Source of the DNA: an uncultured Bacteroidales bacterium
Lineage (GTDB): Bacteria; Bacteroidota; Bacteroidia; Bacteroidales; P3
Assembly: GCA_944321735.1 (NCBI GenBank)
Contig: CALUMK010000001.1
Coordinates: 186,001-250,000 of the forward strand
Direction of reading: 5' to 3'
DNA: 64,000 nucleotides
The translations under genes and the position numbers were made by a program. This document shows positions 1 to 6,339 of the stretch, one piece after another (position 1 is the first letter of the stretch; each line of letters opens with the position of its first letter). The notes under the pieces were generated by a model, which was given only the letters and a program-made list of their open reading frames with translations, was not told where the DNA came from and searched no databases.

Positions 1-628
1 CGGAGAAATCTTCGTCTATGGAATTCTGGTATTCGTCGTAAACCGGCGTCTCTGCGGCTTTTTTGAGGATAGGGGGCTGGATTCTGTTCCTGTCGTAATT
101 CCGTTCGTATCCCCTGTCTTGGTAATTGTTGTAACGAGTATTGTTGTATCTGGAGTTGTATCTTCGGGTCGGATAGCTTCCTCCATTGTTCAGAACTGTC
201 CCGTTCCTGCTTTCGGAAGAATGGATTTCCTGGGCGTTGCCCCCGTTCTTGTCCTCGGCGGTATTGCCGAACGGAATCGGAGCGCCCGAGGTCTCGTCTT
301 CCCGTATTTTGCGAGGGCGTCCTCTTTTGCGTGGAGAAATCGGGTCGGTGTTTTCCGTAGCGGCTGCCGGTTCTATCGGATGAAGCCGGGGACGGCCTCT
401 CTTTCGTTTGACTGGATCTTCTGCGTTTCCGGTATCGCTCTCTTCAGCAGCAATTTCATTTTGCCGTAGTTCGGCTCTTTTGGCTACTTGCTGGATAGCC
501 TGGGCATCGAGGATTTTGTAAATGAGATCCTGACGTGATAGCTTGTCGGCCTTCTTGATGGAAAACTGTTCTGCAAGTTGTTGCAGGGCAGCGTCATCCA
601 TGGCGTTGAGATCTAGGATGTTCAGCAT
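1..628 (-). CDS. rho: Transcription termination factor Rho, N-terminal part (cut by window edge)
   Basis: Rho is the hexameric RNA helicase that terminates transcription. Only the first 209 codons are present; the RNA-binding and ATPase domains lie outside the window. The protein starts MLNILDLNAMDD and runs through a Rho_N-type helical segment (residues about 5-50, including KADKLSRQDLIYKILDAQA). A long low-complexity stretch follows, with two AT-hook-like basic motifs (KRKRGRPRL and RKRGRPRK) and then an Arg/Asn/Tyr-rich segment. Bacteroidetes Rho proteins are known to carry such an insertion between Rho_N and the RNA-binding domain. The start ATG (626-628) is the first in frame and no strong ribosome-binding site is visible, which is normal for this phylum. 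Identification rests on the N-terminus and insertion alone. Confidence 0.87.
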   Translation of the reverse strand, partial: MLNILDLNAMDDAALQQLAEQFSIKKADKLSRQDLIYKILDAQAIQQVAKRAELRQNEIAAEESDTGNAEDPVKRKRGRPRLHPIEPAAATENTDPISPRKRGRPRKIREDETSGAPIPFGNTAEDKNGGNAQEIHSSESRNGTVLNNGGSYPTRRYNSRYNNTRYNNYQDRGYERNYDRNRIQPPILKKAAETPVYDEYQNSIDEDFS

Positions 629-629
629 A

Positions 630-945
630 AAAGGTAAGTAAGAATCTGTTTAATCCCACGCACCGAACAGACAAGAGCCTGCTCTGCACTTGTTTGGGGA
701 TGATATATATAAAACCAAAGTTTCAGAACGCTTTATTATGGAATTACGGAAGGGGAATCCCATCCTCGTAAGACCGGAACCAATAAAACATCCGTGTAGT
801 CGTTCGACAAAAAGGTGCTTTTATAGATATGGGGAAGCCCGTTCTGTGAATAACCTGAAATGGTTGAGGAATGTGCAGTCCCCGAAAAAAGCGGAGCAAA
901 AATAGTGTTTTTATCCGAAAATGCAAAAAGCGGCGGAAACCAAGC
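630..945. other. Intergenic region between rho and pfkA
   Basis: This 316-bp stretch between two minus-strand genes holds no convincing gene. It must carry the rho promoter and the pfkA 3' end. A short inverted repeat (AGAGC-CT-GCTCT, about 670-681) lies in the presumed rho leader. No clear TAnnTTTG box or U-tract terminator was found. Confidence 0.4.
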
Positions 946-1938
946 TCAGAGAGCCATGATTTTCGCCACTTCGAGGAGGGAGGAATCTATCTGCTGGTGG
1001 TTCTTGGTGGCTTTTTCAAAAGGCACGTGGACTACCTTGTCGTTCATCATGCCCATCATCACGCAGTCTTTCCCTTCCAGCAGCGCCTTTACACCGGCGT
1101 AGCCCAGACGGGTTGCCAGCACCCGGTCGTTGCACGAAGGCGAGCCGCCTCGTTGCACATGCCCTAAGATGGTCACTCTCGTCTCGTAGTCGGGAAGCTT
1201 TTCCTTGACCATTTCGGCCACTTTGGTCGCGCCGCCCAGTTCGTCCCCTTCGGCCACGATGATGATGCCCCAGGTCTTGTGCTTGCGCTGGTCGTATTTC
1301 AGCTTTTCGATCAGGCTGTCTATCTTGGTTTCCGTTTCCGGGATCAGGATGTCTTCCGCCCCGGTGGCGATGCCGCTGTTGAGTGCGATGAAACCGGCAT
1401 CCCGGCCCATCACTTCCACGAAGAACAGCGTGCCGTGCGAACCGGCGGTGTCCCTGATTTTATCCACGGCCTGTACCACGGTGTTGATGGCCGTGTCGTA
1501 CCCGATGGTGTAATCCGTGCCGTAGAGGTCGTTGTCGATAGTGCCGGGCAAACCTACGATGCGGATGTCCGGATACCGCTTGTGCAAAGCCAGCGCCCCC
1601 CTGAACGTGCCATCCCCGCCGATGACCACCAAGCCGTCGATGCCTTCGTCTATCAGGTTCTGGTATGCCTGGTCGATGCCCTCGTCGGTCTTGAATTCCG
1701 GACAACGGGAGGTTTTCAGGATCGTTCCGCCCCGATGGATGATGTCGGCCACCGAATACCCGAACATGGGGGTGAACTCCTTGTTGATTAAGCCTTTGTA
1801 TCCATGGTAAATGCCTACCGCCAACAGTTTTTCGCTCATGGCGGTGCGGATGACAGCGCGGATGGCGGCGTTCATTCCCGGGGCATCGCCTCCCGAGGTC
1901 AGCACGCCGATTTTACGGATGGGACTTGTTTCGCTCAT
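946..1938 (-). CDS. pfkA: ATP-dependent 6-phosphofructokinase
   Basis: Phosphorylates fructose 6-phosphate to fructose 1,6-bisphosphate in glycolysis. It is 330 residues, the usual length of bacterial PfkA. The N-terminal nucleotide motif GVLTSGGDAPGMNAAIRA is near residue 12, and GGDGTFRGA is near residue 105. Gly after the Asp in GGDGT marks the ATP-using rather than the pyrophosphate-using type. PGTIDNDL carries the catalytic Asp, and the substrate loop VEVMGRDAGFIAL follows. It lies 75 bp downstream of topA on the same strand, so cotranscription is possible. Family assignment is very secure; regulation is not visible. Confidence 0.97.
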   Translation of the reverse strand: MSETSPIRKIGVLTSGGDAPGMNAAIRAVIRTAMSEKLLAVGIYHGYKGLINKEFTPMFGYSVADIIHRGGTILKTSRCPEFKTDEGIDQAYQNLIDEGIDGLVVIGGDGTFRGALALHKRYPDIRIVGLPGTIDNDLYGTDYTIGYDTAINTVVQAVDKIRDTAGSHGTLFFVEVMGRDAGFIALNSGIATGAEDILIPETETKIDSLIEKLKYDQRKHKTWGIIIVAEGDELGGATKVAEMVKEKLPDYETRVTILGHVQRGGSPSCNDRVLATRLGYAGVKALLEGKDCVMMGMMNDKVVHVPFEKATKNHQQIDSSLLEVAKIMAL

Positions 1939-2013
1939 GTTTTAGTTTGTTTTAGGTGTGTTCCGTTCCTGCCTGTTTTGGAGTGACGGGCAAAACCGGG
2001 CGGGACTACGGCA

Positions 2014-4470
2014 TCAAGCTTTCTTTCCGGCAGTCTTGGTGGCGCCAGCTTTTGAGCCAGTCTTGGTTTTGCTAGCGGTCTTGCTGGCTGCCGCCTTTGA
2101 GGTCTTGGTGGCGGAAGCCTTTTTAGCCGTGCTTTTGGCCGTCTTGGCTTCTTCGGCCGCTTTTTTCTGGGAAATCGCCGCCGCTTTCCGGGCCGAGCGG
2201 GCGCTGGGCTTTTCCTCGGAGATGATTTTCCGGCAGTCTTCCAAAGTCAGCAAGTTGGCATCGCTGCCTTTGGGAATCCGGTAGTTCTTGTTCTCGAAGC
2301 TGATATACGGGCCGTAACGTCCGTTGAGGATATGCAGTTCCGGTTCTTCATCGAAGGTCCGGATTACTTTCTTCTGTTCGGCTTCGGCTTTGGCTTTGAC
2401 CAGTTCCATGGCTCTTTCCACCGAAATCGACAGCGGGTCGTCGGTCTTGGGAATCGACACGAAGCCGCCTTTGTATTTGATGTACGGGCCGAAACGTCCT
2501 GCCGCAGCAATGATTTCCTCTCCTTCGTAAGTGCCGACCACGCGAGGCAGCTTGAAAAGCTCCAAGGCCTGTTCCAGGCTGATTTCCTCCATCGACATGC
2601 CTTTCTTCAGGCTCGCGAAGGCCGGTTTCTCCTCGTCTTGGGCATCGCCTTTCTGAACCATCGGGCCGAAACGCCCCAGTTTCACATAAACTTTTTTGCC
2701 GGTAGCCGGATCCACGCCAAGCAAGCGTTCCCCGCTCACTTTTTCCGAGTGTTCGGCGGTGTCTTCCACTTGTTTATGGAAAGGCTTGTAGAAGTCGGCA
2801 ATCATCTTGTTCCATTTCACTTCTCCTTGGGCAATCTCATCAAACTGCTTTTCCACATCGGCGGTGAAACCGTAATCCATGATGGGGGCGAAGTATTTTA
2901 CCAGGAACTGGTTGACCAAGATGCCAATGTCGGTAGGGAAGAGCTTGGCTTTTTCCGCGCCGGTATTCTCCTGCAGATGGCGCGTTTCCACCTTGCCGCC
3001 CTTGAGTTCCAAAGCGGTGTATGGGCGGATGTGGCCTGGGCGGTCTTCCTTGACCACGTATTCCCGTTTGATGATCGTGGAGATGGTCGGGGCGTAGGTA
3101 GAAGGCCGGCCGATGCCCAATTCCTCCAGTTTCTTGACCAGGCTGGCTTCCGAATAGCGGGGGCTGTGCTGGCTGAACACTTCTCTGGCACCCATGCGAT
3201 GCAATTCCAAGCTTTGCCCTTGTTGCAAGGCGGGCAGGCGGCTTTCGTCTTTTTCGTCTTCCTCGTCATCCTTGCTTTCGGTATAGACTTTGAGGAAACC
3301 GTCAAAGAGCACCACTTCGCCTTTGGCAATGAAGTATTCCTGATGGCCGCTGACGTTGATGTTCACTTGGGTCTTTTCTATTTCGGCTGCGCTCATCTGG
3401 GATGCGATGGCTCGTTTCCAGATAAGATTGTAGAGCCTTGCCGCCGAGGGGTCTCCGCTGATGGCCATGCGGCTCATCTGGGTGGGACGTATGGCTTCGT
3501 GGGCTTCCTGCGCGCCTTTGGTCTTGGTACTGAAGTTGCGCGGATGGCTGTAACGTTCACCGTAGGCTTCGATAATCTGTTCCTTGGCCATTTGCAGCGC
3601 GAAAGTGGAGAGGTTCACCGAGTCGGTACGCATATAAGTGATGTACCCTTCTTCATAGAGCTGCTGGGCCAAGGTCATGGTTTTGGAAACCGAGAACCCG
3701 AGCTTGCGCGAAGCTTCCTGCTGCAAGGTGGAGGTGGTGAAAGGCGGTGCCGGGTAGCGTTTGGTCGGCTTCACTTCCAAGGCCGATACCGTGAACGAGG
3801 CCGAAGCGCAGGATTCCAAAAAGGCCTTGGCTTCCTCTTCGGTCTTGAAACGGGTGTTGAGTTCGGCAGTGAAATCCCCGAAAGAGGCGGTCACTTTGTA
3901 GACGGAAGTCTCTTTGAAATTCTTGATTTCCTCTTCTCTTTCCACCACCAAGCGGACAGCTACCGACTGCACACGCCCCGCCGAGAGGTTGGGTCGCACC
4001 TTGCGCCACAGCAGAGGCGAGATTTCGTACCCGACCAGGCGGTCTAAGACGCGCCGGGCCTGCTGGGCATCCACCAAGTCGTAATCCAAGTCCCGAGGAT
4101 TGGCTATCGCATGGAGGATCGCGCTTTTGGTGATTTCGTTGAACACGATGCGCTTGGTCTTGGCTGGATCCAGTTTGAGCACTTGATCCAAATGCCAGGC
4201 TATGGCTTCCCCTTCGCGGTCCTCATCGGATGCCAGCCATACGAAGTCGGCCTCCTTGGCGGCTTTGGAAAGCTGGGCTATCAGGGCCTTCTTGTCGGGC
4301 TGTATCTCGTATTCGGGAGTGAACCCGTGTTCGATGTCTATGCTGAGGTTCCTCTTGGGCAAATCCCGGATGTGCCCGAAACTGGAGAGCACATGGTAGT
4401 CCTTGCCGAGGAATTTCTCTATAGTCTTGGCTTTGGCCGGAGACTCTACGATGACTAAGTTCTTGGACAT
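2014..4470 (-). CDS. topA: DNA topoisomerase I (type IA)
   Basis: Relaxes negative supercoils through a covalent 5'-phosphotyrosine intermediate. The protein has 818 residues from MSKNLVIVESPAKAKTIEKF. A TOPRIM domain is at residues 1-150 with SDEDREGEAI (D82 and D84 bind Mg). The catalytic tyrosine is Y279 in ITYMRTDS. The C-terminal third has three repeats of the GRFGPY type, as in Bacteroidetes enzymes that lack the Cys4 zinc fingers of E. coli TopA. The last 60 residues are a Lys/Ala/Thr-rich histone-like tail, probably binding DNA non-specifically. The frame stays open upstream to 4536, but a promoter at 4534-4563 places the transcript start near 4528, downstream of that, so the start at 4470 is preferred. 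Confidence 0.97.
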   Translation of the reverse strand: MSKNLVIVESPAKAKTIEKFLGKDYHVLSSFGHIRDLPKRNLSIDIEHGFTPEYEIQPDKKALIAQLSKAAKEADFVWLASDEDREGEAIAWHLDQVLKLDPAKTKRIVFNEITKSAILHAIANPRDLDYDLVDAQQARRVLDRLVGYEISPLLWRKVRPNLSAGRVQSVAVRLVVEREEEIKNFKETSVYKVTASFGDFTAELNTRFKTEEEAKAFLESCASASFTVSALEVKPTKRYPAPPFTTSTLQQEASRKLGFSVSKTMTLAQQLYEEGYITYMRTDSVNLSTFALQMAKEQIIEAYGERYSHPRNFSTKTKGAQEAHEAIRPTQMSRMAISGDPSAARLYNLIWKRAIASQMSAAEIEKTQVNINVSGHQEYFIAKGEVVLFDGFLKVYTESKDDEEDEKDESRLPALQQGQSLELHRMGAREVFSQHSPRYSEASLVKKLEELGIGRPSTYAPTISTIIKREYVVKEDRPGHIRPYTALELKGGKVETRHLQENTGAEKAKLFPTDIGILVNQFLVKYFAPIMDYGFTADVEKQFDEIAQGEVKWNKMIADFYKPFHKQVEDTAEHSEKVSGERLLGVDPATGKKVYVKLGRFGPMVQKGDAQDEEKPAFASLKKGMSMEEISLEQALELFKLPRVVGTYEGEEIIAAAGRFGPYIKYKGGFVSIPKTDDPLSISVERAMELVKAKAEAEQKKVIRTFDEEPELHILNGRYGPYISFENKNYRIPKGSDANLLTLEDCRKIISEEKPSARSARKAAAISQKKAAEEAKTAKSTAKKASATKTSKAAASKTASKTKTGSKAGATKTAGKKA

Positions 4471-4533
4471 GGTCTTGGTTTTGCTGGCCTTCTTGCAGGC
4501 TGTTTCGATGCCGGTCGGTCCGGCAGGCGGCTG

Positions 4534-4563
4534 CAAAGATAATGCATGCTGGGAATTTCCAAA
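4534..4563 (-). promoter_or_regulatory. topA promoter (-33 TTTG, -7 TATCTTTG)
   Basis: Read on the minus strand, TTTG (4563-4560), an 18-bp spacer and TATCTTTG (4541-4534) match the Bacteroidetes primary sigma consensus. The expected transcript start is near 4528, giving a leader of about 58 nt. Confidence 0.75.
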
Positions 4564-4844
4564 TTCAAAACGGCATCGATTGCCCGGGCTTTCCCGAAAA
4601 TGAAAAAGGACTATTTTTGCACGGCGGTCGCTTCCAGGATGGGCAAGGAAGTCTCTTTGACGGATGCCTTGAAGGGCGTTTCGATGGGTTCGGCTGGGAT
4701 GGAGGCGGTCGGTTGCGGGGAAAAAAGAAGCCGGTTTCCGGAAAAAGGTTGTTAGATGACCGGAAAAGTTATAGATGACCGGAAAGAGGGCTTCTATAAG
4801 CTTATATAAAAGAGGATTATAAAGGATAAAAACGGGAAATAGAG
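4564..4844. other. Intergenic region between topA and the T9SS cargo gene
   Basis: No supportable gene. A plus-strand -7-like box, TATTTTTG (4612-4619), could start transcription toward the gene at 4845 with a leader of about 220 nt. A direct repeat of AGATGACCGGAAA (4754-4766 and 4773-4785, 19 bp apart on one face of the helix) lies about 70 bp before that start codon. An open frame here (from about 4546) has no recognisable similarity and was not called. Confidence 0.4.
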
Positions 4845-6026
4845 ATGAAGAGGATTGGGAGTTCTGTTTTTTTTGTGTTTGCCGGTATGTTGTGCCCGGG
4901 CTTTTTGTCGGCTCAGTCCGGATTGCCTTTCGAGATTGTGGAGTACCGGCCTGCGCCGGGGCAGTTCGTGGATTATACGTCCTTTTTGCAGGAAGACCAG
5001 CGGGTGGAAGACTTGGACAATGCCCAAATCTGCGCCTATCTGAACGCCCAGTGCGAGAACTTGCCGTTCTCTTATCTGATTTCGTTGGGTGGCTTCGGTG
5101 GCTCGATTACGGTGAGGCTCAAAGAATCTTTGCGCAATGAAGAAGGGGCTGACTTCAAGGTCTATGGCAATGCCTTTTACGATCCGGCCTATACCCCGGC
5201 TCTGACCGAACAGCCGGGAGGCAGCGCCGAACCGGGCATTGTCTGGGTGAGCCGGGACGAGAACGGGAACGGCTTGCCGGACGACCCTTGGTACGAGCTG
5301 GCCGGTTCGATGACCGATGATACGGCCACCGTGGCTGATTACACGATAACCTATTACGTGCCGGATTCCATCGGGGGCGATATCCCTTGGCGGGACAGTC
5401 GGGGCGATACCGGGCGCATTGCCCGTATGGACGTGCATCCTCAGGAGTCGTATTTCCCGCTTTGGCTGGCTTCGGATTCCTTGGTGCTGAGCGGTCGCCT
5501 GCTGCCTGCCAATGCCCGTTTGGTCACCAAGCCTTCGGGTGCTACCCAGTGGGTACTGTTCTCTTACGGATGGGGCTATGCCGACAATCATCCCAACAAC
5601 AGCGAGCTGAGCGATATGGATATCTCCTGGGCGGTGGATGCCGAGGGAAACCCGGTGGAGTTGGAATCGATCGATTTCGTGCGGGTTGTGACAGCGGTCA
5701 ACCAGCAGTTGGACAAAGGCGTGGGGGAGACTTCCACCGAATTTGCCGGTGTAGAACCCTTGGCGCGGCCTTCCACCGGCAATGAAGATGCGGCAGTATC
5801 GAGGATTCGTGTCTGGCCCAATCCTTGCCGTGACGGTTTTTGGTGTTCCTTGGCTTCAGGCGATGCCGGGGCGGGGCAGGAAGCCGGATTGTACGATTTG
5901 TCGGGGAGGCGTGTGGCCAATCTGCGGCTGTCGGTTCGCCCAAGCTATATTGATATGGAGAATCTGCCCGCCGGGCTTTATTTGCTCCGTGTCGGCCGCA
6001 GCCATGTAAAGGTGTTGAAAAAATAA
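4845..6026 (+). CDS. Secreted protein with T9SS type A sorting domain
   Basis: An exported protein of 393 residues. Residues 1-24 form a signal peptide ending FLSAQ. The central region (about 25-300) contains FGGSITVRL, VYGNAF, PGIVWVSRDENGNGLPDDPWYELAGS and DISWAVDAEGNPV. This pattern is known to me from Bacteroidetes cell-surface proteins often found beside TonB-dependent and cobalamin-type uptake loci; that link is from memory and no such locus is seen here. The last 74 residues, from VWPNPCRDGF through GLYDLSGRRV to HVKVLKK, are a type IX secretion sorting domain. The product is therefore probably moved across the outer membrane and attached to the surface or released. Its stop overlaps the next start (TAATG), implying translational coupling. 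Molecular function unknown. Confidence 0.8.
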   Translation: MKRIGSSVFFVFAGMLCPGFLSAQSGLPFEIVEYRPAPGQFVDYTSFLQEDQRVEDLDNAQICAYLNAQCENLPFSYLISLGGFGGSITVRLKESLRNEEGADFKVYGNAFYDPAYTPALTEQPGGSAEPGIVWVSRDENGNGLPDDPWYELAGSMTDDTATVADYTITYYVPDSIGGDIPWRDSRGDTGRIARMDVHPQESYFPLWLASDSLVLSGRLLPANARLVTKPSGATQWVLFSYGWGYADNHPNNSELSDMDISWAVDAEGNPVELESIDFVRVVTAVNQQLDKGVGETSTEFAGVEPLARPSTGNEDAAVSRIRVWPNPCRDGFWCSLASGDAGAGQEAGLYDLSGRRVANLRLSVRPSYIDMENLPAGLYLLRVGRSHVKVLKK

Positions 6027-6229
6027 TGGAAAAGACTTGTCCTAAGTGCGGGAAATCGTTTGAATGCCGGCACGATTTGAGTTGTGATTGCATGAAGGTG
6101 CGCTTGGGGTCGCAGGCAAGGCGGTATGTTGCCGGGCAATATCCCGGGCAATGTCTTTGTCTGGATTGCCTGAGGCAGATTGCCGGACGGTTCGAGGAGC
6201 CGGAAGAACAGGCCATGACCCGGGGCTAG
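6026..6229 (+). CDS. Small cysteine-rich CWC-type protein
   Basis: A 67-residue protein with eight cysteines: C5, C8, C14, C20, C22, C43, C45 and C48. The spacing CPKCGKSFEC, CDC and CLCLDCL resembles the cysteine-rich CWC family (Pfam), whose members are short, probably metal-binding and uncharacterised. The ATG overlaps the stop of the preceding T9SS cargo gene by one base, so the two are probably translated together. There is no signal peptide, so it should be cytoplasmic. Family assignment is from the Cys pattern only. Confidence 0.65.
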   Translation: MEKTCPKCGKSFECRHDLSCDCMKVRLGSQARRYVAGQYPGQCLCLDCLRQIAGRFEEPEEQAMTRG

Positions 6230-6241
6230 GGATTTTTTTTG

Positions 6242-6249
6242 TAAATTCG
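6242..6249 (+). promoter_or_regulatory. Possible uvrA -7 box (TAAATTCG)
   Basis: A near-consensus -7 element (TAnnTTcG) follows the stop of the Cys-rich gene and precedes uvrA. The expected transcript start near 6256 lies downstream of the earlier in-frame ATG, supporting the later uvrA start. No clear -33 box. Confidence 0.4.
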
Positions 6250-6339
6250 CGCCTTGACCTGCAAGGGAGGGCTGTTTGCTATTCCCGCATTCAAGCCGTT
6301 CCGGCAGGTCGCATTCTAAAGCTTCTAAAGCCGGAAAAA

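Noticed and set aside
690-905. 71-codon frame between rho and pfkA
   Set aside because: No ribosome-binding site, no known similarity, AT-poor random composition; not supportable.
2332-4047. 571-codon plus-strand open frame opposite topA
   Set aside because: It is antisense to topA, has no recognisable domain, and reflects the GC and codon pattern of the real gene.
4546-4755. 69-codon frame upstream of the T9SS cargo gene
   Set aside because: Its start overlaps the topA promoter region, and there is no recognisable domain or signal.
6088-6339. Earlier in-frame start for uvrA
   Set aside because: Would overlap the Cys-rich gene and add 84 residues without UvrA similarity; a promoter-like box at 6242-6249 lies downstream of it.
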